A stretch of 64,000 nt of DNA from Paraperibacillus esterisolvens (GTDB lineage: Bacteria > Bacillota > Bacilli > Bacillales > DSM-1321). Location of the stretch: contig NZ_CP143545.1 of assembly GCF_046237625.1 (NCBI RefSeq), positions 4,030,001-4,094,000 of the forward strand. Reading direction: 5' to 3'. The position numbers and the translations under genes are program-made. The notes under the pieces were generated by a model. It had not been told where the DNA came from and ran no database searches. It saw only the letters and a list, made by a program, of their open reading frames with translations. Numbering within the stretch: the first letter of the stretch is position 1; every line of letters begins with the position of its first letter. Below are positions 8,946 through 16,989 of this stretch, in pieces.

Positions 8946-9301
8946 TTCAACACCTTCTTCTTCCAGGCATAAATCAAGCCGATTGCAAGCATTACCATGA
9001 AAATCAGCATTTCAATCAGGGCAAAAACACCTAATTGGTCATAGGCCACGGCCCACGGATACAGAAAAACCGTCTCTACATCAAAAATGACAAACATCAG
9101 GGCAAAAATATAGTACCTGACATTAAATTGAATCCTGGAATCATGAAAAGGCTCAATCCCGCTTTCATAGGTTGTATATTTAGCATCATCCGGTTTATGC
9201 GGCCTGAGCAGCCTGCCCAAAAACAACGCCGCGACAGGAAGCAAAATGCCGAGGCATAGGAACACAAATACAATCAAATAACTATTTTGATAGCTATTCA
9301 A
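8936..9301 (-). CDS. nuoA: NADH-quinone oxidoreductase subunit A
   Basis: First gene of the nuo operon; small membrane subunit with three helices around the conserved loop KYTTYESGIEPFHDSRIQFNVRYYIFAL (parts YESGIEPF and QFNVRYYIFA) and VIFDVETVFLYPWA. The frame is open to a GTG at 9313, but the GGAGG ribosome site abuts that codon, so TTG 9301, giving MNSYQNSYLIVFVF, is the more plausible start (about 121 residues). Genes nuoE, nuoF and nuoG are absent from the operon. Confidence 0.93.
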   Translation of the reverse strand: MNSYQNSYLIVFVFLCLGILLPVAALFLGRLLRPHKPDDAKYTTYESGIEPFHDSRIQFNVRYYIFALMFVIFDVETVFLYPWAVAYDQLGVFALIEMLIFMVMLAIGLIYAWKKKVLKWM

Positions 9302-9363
9302 TGCGGGTGCCACCCTCCATTATTTAATAATTTTGAACTATCAAATTATTTGTAAGCGTCTTC

Positions 9364-9392
9364 ATTATATCATTCTTATATAATAGTGTCGA
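9364..9392 (-). promoter_or_regulatory. Sigma-A promoter of the nuo operon
   Basis: On the minus strand TCGACA (9387-9392) and TATAAT (9364-9369) are separated by exactly 17 bases, a one-mismatch -35 with a consensus -10. The nuoA start is about 60 bases downstream. No other promoter-like pair in the 240-base gap between atpC and nuoA is as good. Confidence 0.75.
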
Positions 9393-9540
9393 TAAGGCTA
9401 AGAACCAATCTTTGGAAGAAGCATCTCCTGATTGTCCTCTCTATTAGTGTATTGATTTTGTTTGGAAAGTAGCACTGTTTTGTGAATCTGCTAATAGGTA
9501 AAACGGCTCTTTGCCCGCTCACGAAACTTCTATTTTATAA

Positions 9541-9576
9541 ATAATAAACAAACACCCCTCCAGATTTGGAGGGGTG
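9541..9576 (-). terminator. Intrinsic terminator of the atp operon
   Basis: Nine-base-pair perfect stem CACCCCTCC / GGAGGGGTG with a six-base loop, directly after the atpC stop, followed on the minus strand by a T-rich tract (TTTGTTTATTATTTAT). It separates the atp and nuo transcripts. Confidence 0.9.
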
Positions 9577-9581
9577 CTGGA

Positions 9582-9986
9582 TTAGCCTTTACGTTCAGCT
9601 AAGGTTATGCGGTTGATGGCACGTCTCAGGGAAAGATCAGCACGTTTTGAGTCGATGCTGTCGTTCTTGTCCTGCAGACGTTTTTCGGCGCGGGCCGCCG
9701 AAGCTTTCGCACGGGCAAGGTCAATATTCTCGGCTCTTTCGGCAGATTGAGCGAGAATGGTAACTTTGTCTGGACGCACTTCAAGCAGTCCGCCGCTGAC
9801 AGCGATAAATTCTGTGCTGCCGCCGGTCTTTAGGCGGACAGAACCGATTTGCAGCGGTGCAACCATAGGAATATGGCCGGGAAGGACACCCAGGTCCCCG
9901 CTTTGGGCTTTGGTGCTTACCATTTCAGCTTCTGCGTCATACACTGGGCCATCGGGAGTAACAACACTGACTTGTAACGTCTTCAT
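9582..9986 (-). CDS. atpC: ATP synthase epsilon subunit
   Basis: Rotor-stalk subunit of F1, 134 residues: N-terminal beta-sandwich (TPDGPVYDAEAEMVSTKAQSGDLGVLPGHIPMVAPL, with the motif GDLGVLPGH) and C-terminal two-helix domain (residues 90-134) that can inhibit ATP hydrolysis. Last gene of the operon, just before the terminator. Normal length. Confidence 0.96.
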   Translation of the reverse strand: MKTLQVSVVTPDGPVYDAEAEMVSTKAQSGDLGVLPGHIPMVAPLQIGSVRLKTGGSTEFIAVSGGLLEVRPDKVTILAQSAERAENIDLARAKASAARAEKRLQDKNDSIDSKRADLSLRRAINRITLAERKG

Positions 9987-10010
9987 TTCATACCCTCCTA
10001 GGTCCCTAAC

Positions 10011-11420
10011 TTACGCCATTTGTTTTGCTTTTTCGATAACTTCTTCAATTCTTCCCACTAAGCGGAAAGCATCTTCCGGAAGGTCATCATATTTTCCTGC
10101 AAGAATGTCTTTGAAGCCTTTGACCGTTTCTTTAACAGGAACGTAAGAACCTTTTTGGCCCGTGAACTGCTCTGCCACGTGGAAGTTCTGAGATAAGAAG
10201 AATTGAATACGGCGTGCGCGGTGTACAATCAATTTATCCTCATCTGAAAGCTCGTCCATACCAAGGATCGCGATGATATCCTGAAGCTCTTTGTAACGCT
10301 GCAGGGTCTGCTGTACCTGGCGGGCAATGCCGTAATGCTCTTCACCGACAACTTCAGGTGTAAGGGCACGGGAAGTTGAAGCAAGCGGATCTACCGCAGG
10401 GTAGATACCCATTTCTGTCAATTTACGCTCAAGGTTGGTTGTTGCATCAAGGTGAGCGAATGTTGTGGCTGGAGCCGGATCTGTATAGTCATCCGCAGGA
10501 ACGTAGATCGCCTGGATGGATGTTACGGAACCAACGTTTGTAGATGTAATACGCTCCTGAAGCTGACCCATCTCTGTTGCCAGTGTCGGCTGGTAACCAA
10601 CCGCAGACGGCATACGTCCAAGAAGGGCTGATACTTCAGAGCCCGCTTGTGTGAAACGGAAGATGTTATCGATGAAGAAAAGAACATCCTGTCCCTGCTC
10701 ATCACGGAAATATTCAGCCATTGTAAGGCCTGTCAGGGCAACACGCATACGCGCTCCCGGCGGCTCATTCATCTGTCCGAATACCATTGCTGTTTTCTTG
10801 ATAACGCCGGAATCGCTCATTTCGTGGAATAAGTCGTTTCCTTCACGTGTACGCTCACCAACACCTGCGAATACGGAGATACCGCCGTGCTCTTGAGCGA
10901 TGTTATTGATAAGTTCCTGGATCAGTACAGTTTTACCTACACCCGCACCGCCGAACAAACCGATTTTTCCACCTTTGATATAAGGGGCAAGAAGGTCTAC
11001 TACCTTAATTCCCGTTTCAAGGATTTCTACTGTTGTAGAAAGCTGTTCAAAAGCAGGAGCCTGTCTGTGGATCGGATCTCTGCGTGCCTCAGCACCAATT
11101 GGTGCATCAAGGTCGATATTTTCTCCGAGCACGTTGAAAACACGGCCAAGAGTCACATCGCCCACCGGTACGGAAATCGGAGATCCTGTATCAGTTACTG
11201 CCACTCCGCGGGTCAAGCCGTCTGTTGAGGCCATCGCTACGGTACGTACGCTGTCATCACCTAAATGAAGGGCAACTTCGAGAGTTAGTTCGATTGCCAC
11301 ACCACTTTCAGTAGCAGCCTGGGAGATTGTTAGTGCGTTGTAGAGTTGAGGAAGCTGTCCGCTTTCGAACTTAACGTCAACAACCGGACCCATAACCTGG
11401 GTAACGCGTCCTATATTCAT
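10011..11420 (-). CDS. atpD: ATP synthase beta subunit (catalytic)
   Basis: Catalytic F1 subunit, 469 residues. Walker A GGAGVGKT near residue 155, the catalytic glutamate in GVGERTREGND, Walker B region LFFIDNIFRFTQAGSEVS, and the family signature PAVDPLASTSRAL are intact. Followed by atpC after 24 bases. Length and motifs are fully typical. Confidence 0.98.
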   Translation of the reverse strand: MNIGRVTQVMGPVVDVKFESGQLPQLYNALTISQAATESGVAIELTLEVALHLGDDSVRTVAMASTDGLTRGVAVTDTGSPISVPVGDVTLGRVFNVLGENIDLDAPIGAEARRDPIHRQAPAFEQLSTTVEILETGIKVVDLLAPYIKGGKIGLFGGAGVGKTVLIQELINNIAQEHGGISVFAGVGERTREGNDLFHEMSDSGVIKKTAMVFGQMNEPPGARMRVALTGLTMAEYFRDEQGQDVLFFIDNIFRFTQAGSEVSALLGRMPSAVGYQPTLATEMGQLQERITSTNVGSVTSIQAIYVPADDYTDPAPATTFAHLDATTNLERKLTEMGIYPAVDPLASTSRALTPEVVGEEHYGIARQVQQTLQRYKELQDIIAILGMDELSDEDKLIVHRARRIQFFLSQNFHVAEQFTGQKGSYVPVKETVKGFKDILAGKYDDLPEDAFRLVGRIEEVIEKAKQMA

Positions 11421-11494
11421 CGTTTTCCCTCCTATACATTACTAAGACGAACTATATATATGGGGAAGGAGCATCGGCCCCTTCTCCCTGTTGA

Positions 11495-12352
11495 TTATTC
11501 GAGTGCAGCTGCACCGCCGACGATCTCGGTGATTTCCTGCGTGATTGCTGCCTGGCGGGCGCGGTTGAACTGCAATGAAAGAGAGTTGATAAGGTCTTTT
11601 GCGTTATCAGTCGCACTCTTCATTGCACTCATGCGGGCGGCATGCTCACTTGCTTTCCCGTCGAGGACAGCACCAAAAATTAAGCTTTCTGCATATTGTG
11701 GCAGCAATACTTCCAAAATGTCTTCAGCAGACGGCTCAAATTCATATGAGACCATTTTGCCGGCCGGAGCTATATCCGTAAGCGGAAGCAGCTTCCGTTC
11801 GGTGACATCCTGCTGGATGGCACTGACATAGTGGTTGTAGTACATGTACAATTCATCAAATGTCCCATCAGAGAACATTCCGACTGTAGGGCCGGTAATC
11901 TCGGTGATGTCAGCAAAAGATGGCTGGTCCGGAAGACCGATGATCTCAAGCTCCACTTTCATGCCGCGCTTCACGAAGAAATCGCGTCCTACACGTCCGA
12001 TGGCAATGATGGCGTACTCGTCCTGAGACTTATGGCGCTGTTTGATGGTTTGGAAGACATGGCGCAGCACGCTGCTGTTATATGCCCCGGCCAATCCACG
12101 GTCAGAAGTGATTACGAGGTAACCCGTCTTTTTGACAGGGCGGGATACCAGCATGGAATGGTTGACTCCCTGGCTGCCGGCTGCAACGCTCGCTGCCACT
12201 TCCTGGATCTTATCCATGTAGGGCTCAAACGATTTTGCATTCTGGACAGCCCGGTTCCACTTTGCAGCGGATACCATTTCCATCGCCTTCGTAATCTGGC
12301 TCGTCTTTTTGGTTGAGGTAATACGGTTTTTTATATCGCGTAAAGATGCCAT
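11495..12352 (-). CDS. atpG: ATP synthase gamma subunit
   Basis: Central rotor shaft of F1, 285 residues. N-terminal coiled-coil helix MASLRDIKNRITSTKKTSQITKAMEMVSAAK (signature ITSTKKTSQITKAMEMV) and the C-terminal ALQFNRARQA-type helix (NSLSLQFNRARQAAITQEI). A 74-base gap separates it from atpD. Confidence 0.97.
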   Translation of the reverse strand: MASLRDIKNRITSTKKTSQITKAMEMVSAAKWNRAVQNAKSFEPYMDKIQEVAASVAAGSQGVNHSMLVSRPVKKTGYLVITSDRGLAGAYNSSVLRHVFQTIKQRHKSQDEYAIIAIGRVGRDFFVKRGMKVELEIIGLPDQPSFADITEITGPTVGMFSDGTFDELYMYYNHYVSAIQQDVTERKLLPLTDIAPAGKMVSYEFEPSAEDILEVLLPQYAESLIFGAVLDGKASEHAARMSAMKSATDNAKDLINSLSLQFNRARQAAITQEITEIVGGAAALE

Positions 12353-12392
12353 TAGTTCTCACCACCTATATCAAAGAGTTTGTTAAGATCCA

Positions 12393-13901
12393 TTACTCAG
12401 AAACAACGAATGTCTTCTTGAAGTCAGAAACGGCAGAAACCATTTCTTCATCCTTAGGCAGGTTCCCTGTTGTACGGATATGGTCTAACAAGCCCTGGCG
12501 GTTTTGATCTAACCAGCTGTGGAATTCGCCCTCGAAACGGCGGATATCGCTTACTGGAATGTCATCAAGATGGCCGCGGGTCAATGCATAAAGGATGGCA
12601 ACCTGCTTCTCTACCTTAAGCGGTTTGTTCAGGTCCTGCTTCAGGACTTCAACAGTACGGGCTCCGCGGTTAAGCTTAGCCTGTGTCGCTTTATCAAGGT
12701 CAGAGCCGAACTGTGCGAATGCTTCAAGCTCACGGAATGAAGCAAGGTCAAGACGGAGTGTACCGGCAACGGCCTTCATCGCTTTAATCTGCGCGGAACC
12801 GCCGACACGGGATACAGAAAGACCGGCATTGATCGCTGGACGCACGCCAGAGAAGAACAGGTCAGACTGAAGGAAGATCTGTCCGTCCGTGATAGAGATA
12901 ACGTTTGTCGGAATATAAGCCGAGATGTCCCCAGCCTGCGTTTCTACGAACGGAAGCGCAGTGATGGAACCGGCACCAAGTGTATCGTTAAGCTTTGCAG
13001 CACGCTCAAGAAGGCGTGAATGCAGATAGAATACGTCACCAGGGAATGCTTCACGGCCTGGAGGACGGCGGAGAAGAAGGGAAAGTTCACGGTAGGCAGA
13101 AGCCTGTTTTGACAGATCATCGTAAACGACAAGGACATGTCTTCCGTTGAACATGAATTCTTCACCCATTGTAACTCCTGCATAAGGAGCCAGGAACAAT
13201 AGAGGAGCCGGCTGTGATGCAGATGCCGTCACTACGATTGTGTAGTCCAAAGCGCCGTTTTTGCGGAGGGTTTCAACAGCATTACGGACTGTTGATTCCT
13301 TCTGGCCGATTGCCACATAGATACAGATCATGTTTTGGTCAGCCTGGTTCAGGATTGTATCGATTGCAACAGATGTTTTACCTGTCTGGCGGTCACCGAT
13401 GATAAGCTCACGCTGTCCGCGGCCGATTGGAACAAGTGCATCGATCGCTTTGATCCCTGTCTGAAGCGGCTCATGAACGGATTTACGGTCCATAACTCCA
13501 GTAGCCGGGCTTTCGATCGGACGGCTCTTCACTGCGTTGATCGGCCCCAGGCCGTCAACTGGCTGTCCAAGAGGGTTAACTACACGGCCGATCAGTTCGT
13601 CGCCTACAGGGACTTCCATGATTCTGCCGGTACGGCGTACATCGCTGCCTTCCTTGATGTCAGAGAATGGCCCAAGGATAACGATACCTACGTTGTTCTG
13701 CTCAAGGTTCTGTGCAAGGCCCAATACTCCTGTTGAGAACTCAACAAGCTCCCCTGCCATTACATTATCAAGACCATGAACACGAGCAATGCCATCACCA
13801 ACCTGGATTACTGTACCCACGTCGTTTACTTCTATTTCAGACTGATAGTTTTCAATTTGCTTTTTTATCAGCGCACTGATTTCTTCAGCTTTAATGCTCA
13901 T
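12393..13901 (-). CDS. atpA: ATP synthase alpha subunit
   Basis: Non-catalytic nucleotide-binding subunit of F1. Walker A GDRQTGKT near residue 169; signature PAINAGLSVSRVGGSAQ near residue 363. The frame opens at a GTG (13910), but ATG 13901 follows an AGGGG tract at good distance and gives the canonical MSIKAEEISALIKKQIE. 502 residues. Lies between atpH and atpG in standard order. Confidence 0.97.
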   Translation of the reverse strand: MSIKAEEISALIKKQIENYQSEIEVNDVGTVIQVGDGIARVHGLDNVMAGELVEFSTGVLGLAQNLEQNNVGIVILGPFSDIKEGSDVRRTGRIMEVPVGDELIGRVVNPLGQPVDGLGPINAVKSRPIESPATGVMDRKSVHEPLQTGIKAIDALVPIGRGQRELIIGDRQTGKTSVAIDTILNQADQNMICIYVAIGQKESTVRNAVETLRKNGALDYTIVVTASASQPAPLLFLAPYAGVTMGEEFMFNGRHVLVVYDDLSKQASAYRELSLLLRRPPGREAFPGDVFYLHSRLLERAAKLNDTLGAGSITALPFVETQAGDISAYIPTNVISITDGQIFLQSDLFFSGVRPAINAGLSVSRVGGSAQIKAMKAVAGTLRLDLASFRELEAFAQFGSDLDKATQAKLNRGARTVEVLKQDLNKPLKVEKQVAILYALTRGHLDDIPVSDIRRFEGEFHSWLDQNRQGLLDHIRTTGNLPKDEEMVSAVSDFKKTFVVSE

Positions 13902-13925
13902 GAATTTCACCCCTAACTGTGAATG

Positions 13926-14462
13926 TTAAACTAGTAATTGCTTTTCAAGGCGGTTAAGCTTGCCGCTTACACTGCCGTCAAAGATGCGGTTTCCGATGCG
14001 GATCTTGACTCCGCCCAGTAAACTGCGGTCTATAATATTTTCAATAATAAGTGATCGTTTGCCGACCTTGGCGGCGAAGGATGCACCGATCGCCCCGCGC
14101 TCTTCATCTGTAAGCGGGCGGACTGAATACACCTTCGCTTCCGCTTCCCCGCGCTCTTCGTATGCCAGATTGATAAAGTTATCGGCAACCTCGGAGATGA
14201 TGTCCTGGCGGTGGCGGTCCATAAGGAGCATAAGTGTGTTCAGCACGCTTTGGGAAAGGCTGCCAAACGCAGTCTGGATAAGCTGTCCCTTCTGCTCCGA
14301 AGTGATTTTAGGATGGCTGAGAAAGCTCTGTAGTCCGCTGTTTTGTGAAAACACTGTCCTCACCGTGCGCAGCTCCTCTTCCACCTGGCCCAGTTGATTC
14401 CGTTCTTTTGCAACCTGGAAAAGAGCTGCCGCATAGCGCTGTGCTACGGCTGTATTACTCAT
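13926..14462 (-). CDS. atpH: ATP synthase delta subunit
   Basis: Peripheral-stalk subunit connecting F1 to subunit b; 178 residues. N-terminal helical domain begins SNTAVAQRYAAALFQVA; the C-terminal family segment is KIRIGNRIFDGSVSGKLNRLEKQLL. The ATG overlaps the atpF stop by four bases. Confidence 0.95.
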   Translation of the reverse strand: MSNTAVAQRYAAALFQVAKERNQLGQVEEELRTVRTVFSQNSGLQSFLSHPKITSEQKGQLIQTAFGSLSQSVLNTLMLLMDRHRQDIISEVADNFINLAYEERGEAEAKVYSVRPLTDEERGAIGASFAAKVGKRSLIIENIIDRSLLGGVKIRIGNRIFDGSVSGKLNRLEKQLLV

Positions 14463-14977
14463 AGCTGATCTCCTGCCCCGCTGATATACTCATTGATAAG
14501 CTTCTGCTGATCTGCTTCGGACAATTCCCTTTCAATGACCTTGGAAGCGATCATGACAGACAGTGATGCAACCTGCTCGCGAAGTGCGGCGATTGCCTGC
14601 TGCTTTTCATGCTCGATTTCGACCTTAGCAGATTCTTTGATACGCTCGGATTCAGCACGCGCTGCAGCAATGATTTCTTCACGCTGAGCATCGCCCTGCT
14701 TCCTTGCATTCTCGATAAGCTGTGTCGCTTCTGTACGGGATTGTTTAATCAGTTCACGCTGTTCTTCAAGAGCCTTCTGCGCATCCGCACGGCTTCTTTC
14801 AGCTGCTTCGATTTCACTGGCAATATGGGACTCACGTTCCTTCATAATCCCCATCAGAGGTCCGAAGGCAAATTTCTTAATCAATGCCAGCAGGATGATG
14901 AATATGACTAATTGAAAAAGAATATCTCCGCCATTAAAGTGCAAGCCTGCACCAAGTACTAAACTTTCTGTTAACAC
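14459..14977 (-). CDS. atpF: ATP synthase subunit b
   Basis: Peripheral stalk of Fo, 172 residues: one N-terminal membrane helix (about 18-35, LFQLVIFIILLALIKKF) followed by a long charged coiled coil (about 45-155). Start is a GTG with a GGGAG site ten bases upstream, giving a beginning close to the Bacillus family (LHFNGGDILFQL). Preceded by a 153-base gap that holds a strong hairpin. Confidence 0.95.
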   Translation of the reverse strand: MLTESLVLGAGLHFNGGDILFQLVIFIILLALIKKFAFGPLMGIMKERESHIASEIEAAERSRADAQKALEEQRELIKQSRTEATQLIENARKQGDAQREEIIAAARAESERIKESAKVEIEHEKQQAIAALREQVASLSVMIASKVIERELSEADQQKLINEYISGAGDQL

Positions 14978-15072
14978 TCTGGGTTCACTCCCTTCAAGAG
15001 TCGTTCTTCTATGTTTTAACGCCTGTTATATCGTTTCCTGAGTACTGCTTAACCAAAATCAAGGCATAAAGG

Positions 15073-15108
15073 AATGGCGAAGGTTCTCATGGAATGATCT
15101 TCGCCATT
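15073..15108 (-). promoter_or_regulatory. Hairpin between atpE and atpF
   Basis: Perfect ten-base-pair stem AATGGCGAAG / CTTCGCCATT with a 16-base loop, 22 bases after the atpE stop and about 95 bases before atpF. The downstream strand is not T-rich, so it does not look like a terminator. A role as 3' stabiliser or processing barrier for the atpE message would fit the need for many c subunits per enzyme; this is inference. Confidence 0.6.
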
Positions 15109-15130
15109 TGCCCAACGTCTTAAAGTTTAA

Positions 15131-15355
15131 TTATTGTCCAATTACCATGAACGCGATAACTACCGCGATGATTGGAAGGGCCTCAACTAGCGCGATACCG
15201 ATGAACATTGTTGTTTGCAGCATACCGCGTGCTTCCGGCTGGCGTGCGATTCCTTCTACTGTGCGTCCTACGATAAGACCGTTACCGATACCGGCACCAA
15301 CTGCTGCAAGACCAACTGCGATTGCAGCTGCAATAAGACCTAATGAACCTGTCAT
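15131..15355 (-). CDS. atpE: ATP synthase subunit c (proteolipid)
   Basis: Rotor ring subunit, 74 residues, two membrane helices. Helix 1 has the glycine motif AVGAGIGNG, the polar loop is RTVEGIARQPEARG, and helix 2 carries the proton-binding carboxylate Glu58 in GIALVEALPIIAVVIAF. Hairpin downstream, GGAGG ribosome site upstream. Confidence 0.97.
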   Translation of the reverse strand: MTGSLGLIAAAIAVGLAAVGAGIGNGLIVGRTVEGIARQPEARGMLQTTMFIGIALVEALPIIAVVIAFMVIGQ

Positions 15356-15431
15356 GATAAAATTTCCTCCTTGAAAGTAAAAGATATTTGTATTTTTTCT
15401 TGCATTTGTCCATTATTGAACAGTTTTATAA

Positions 15432-16142
15432 TTAATGGTCATCCGCTACTTTGTGCGCAAGATAAACCATTGTTAACATGGTGAAAATGAAAGCTTGTAT
15501 TGCACCTACGAAAATACTGAACCCCTGCCATGCAAGCATTGGAACGGCTGCGCCGATGGCACCTCCAACTCCGCTTGTTGCGAGTCCTGCAAGCAGGCCT
15601 AAAAGGATTTCACCTGCATAAATGTTACCGTAAAGCCGCAGACCCATTGTAAGGGTGTTTGCAAACTCTTCGATGATTTTGATCGGGAAGAACAATTTGA
15701 AAGGCTCGAAATAGCTTTTCATATAATTCTTAGGGCCTCTCATCTTGATTCCATAATAATGGGAAAGTCCTACTACCATAGTGGCAAGTGCCATTGTTAC
15801 TGCAGGATCCGCGGTCGGGGATTTCCACCATAAGGTGTGGTCCACCACGATTGAAAATGGCAGGCCCAGCATATTTGAGACAAATATGTACATGAGCAGG
15901 GTCATTCCCAGCAGCAAAAAGCGTCCGCCTGTCTGCCAATCCATAGTGCTATTGATAAGTCCCTTTACAAAGTCCATGACCCATTCCATAAAGTTCTGGG
16001 CGCCGGTCGGCTTCATGGCAAGTTTGCGAGTAGAAACCAGTGCGATAATGAAGACTATGAGACTTGCAATTGTGATCATCAGCATATTTGCAAGATTAAA
16101 ATTTAGTCCCATAAATTCCCGTATAGGAGCTTCATGATTCAA
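15432..16142 (-). CDS. atpB: ATP synthase subunit a
   Basis: Proton channel subunit of Fo, 236 residues, five or six helices. The essential arginine is in LTMGLRLYGNIYAGE, and the C-terminal segment IFVGAIQAFIFTMLTMVYLAHK is typical. Start is TTG 16142, seven bases after GAGGTG; there is no better in-frame ATG nearby upstream. Confidence 0.95.
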   Translation of the reverse strand: MNHEAPIREFMGLNFNLANMLMITIASLIVFIIALVSTRKLAMKPTGAQNFMEWVMDFVKGLINSTMDWQTGGRFLLLGMTLLMYIFVSNMLGLPFSIVVDHTLWWKSPTADPAVTMALATMVVGLSHYYGIKMRGPKNYMKSYFEPFKLFFPIKIIEEFANTLTMGLRLYGNIYAGEILLGLLAGLATSGVGGAIGAAVPMLAWQGFSIFVGAIQAFIFTMLTMVYLAHKVADDH

Positions 16143-16161
16143 CTGTATTCACCTCTCTTCT

Positions 16162-16533
16162 CTACTTTTGACGTAAGTGTTGGATAAAAAAATCTATAAT
16201 AATGACAAAATAGATCGTCATTAATCCTATGATTACACTGCCGAGGTGAAGCCTGTCCGGGAATTCCAGCGCAACGGTCACAGCGAGCGCTGCTGTTGCC
16301 ATCCTGGAGAGCGTACCGACTGACTTTGCCTTTTTTCCTTCTGCAGCTGCCTTTGTCAGCTTCCTGTTCTTGTCCACCATGGTCCAAAGCAGGAACAGGC
16401 TGAGCAGGGTGCCGAAAATCAATCCAAGGAAAACGGTTTTAAATGGGGTGAAGCCGAAGCCTAAAACATACAGGGCGACTAGGCCGAGGATATATTTAAG
16501 CTCTCTGTAAAACATTTTGTCGAGATCGAACAT
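16162..16533 (-). CDS. atpI: ATP synthase subunit I (AtpI)
   Basis: 123-residue membrane protein with four predicted helices, located just before atpB. Motifs shared with Bacillus AtpI: LYVLGFGFTPFKTVFLGLIFGT and SVIIGLMTIYFVIIIDFFIQ (parts FKTVFLGLIFGT and GLMTIYFVIIID). AtpI proteins help assemble or stabilise the c ring. ATG 16533 has a distant GGGAG site; a later ATG (MFYREL) is possible. Confidence 0.9.
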   Translation of the reverse strand: MFDLDKMFYRELKYILGLVALYVLGFGFTPFKTVFLGLIFGTLLSLFLLWTMVDKNRKLTKAAAEGKKAKSVGTLSRMATAALAVTVALEFPDRLHLGSVIIGLMTIYFVIIIDFFIQHLRQK

Positions 16534-16542
16534 AAGGTTTCT

Positions 16543-16764
16543 TTAATCTCCCGAGAAGTAGTGCCGGACTGTGCGCAGCATGGAATATGTTCCAGCAGCA
16601 AGTCCTAAAAGAAGGCCAATGATAAGAAAAAGCGGTTCGGTATTCACCGTGCGGTCAAGCCATCTTCCTCCGAAGACCCCTGCCACCACGGAACCTACTA
16701 ATTGAGAAAGGATGGCAGACATTAGTGCCATCGCATGTAATGGGTGGCGTTTTTTCTGGCTCAT
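16543..16764 (-). CDS. AtpZ/AtpI-family small membrane protein
   Basis: First gene of the atp operon, 73 residues with two membrane hairpin helices (about 10-33 and 42-62) and the Gly-rich turn VAGVFGGRWLD. Resembles AtpZ-type proteins, which sit upstream of atpI and have been linked to Mg2+ or Ca2+ supply to the ATP synthase. Ten bases before atpI, so cotranscribed. Confidence 0.8.
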   Translation of the reverse strand: MSQKKRHPLHAMALMSAILSQLVGSVVAGVFGGRWLDRTVNTEPLFLIIGLLLGLAAGTYSMLRTVRHYFSGD

Positions 16765-16879
16765 CTATGGTTCCTCGCGGTTAATTTCGGGCAGAATCTA
16801 TGTATTTTCGTACCGGTTCTATCAATAAATAAAAACAGGGAAAATTACCATGAAAACCCTATCATTCATACCCTTTGTT

Positions 16880-16908
16880 AGCATACAATAGGTCCCTTTT
16901 AATGTCAA
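16880..16908 (-). promoter_or_regulatory. Sigma-A promoter of the atp operon
   Basis: On the minus strand a consensus TTGACA (16903-16908) and TATGCT (16880-16885) are separated by 17 bases. It leaves a leader of about 110 bases before the first gene. This is the only strong promoter pair in the gap after the protease gene. Confidence 0.8.
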
Positions 16909-16989
16909 TGAATGATAAGCGAAAATTCCCTGCCGTCCGCTTGTTTTGTCCATTTGTTCACATTTTTATCATTTTTTTTCCCGAATTTT

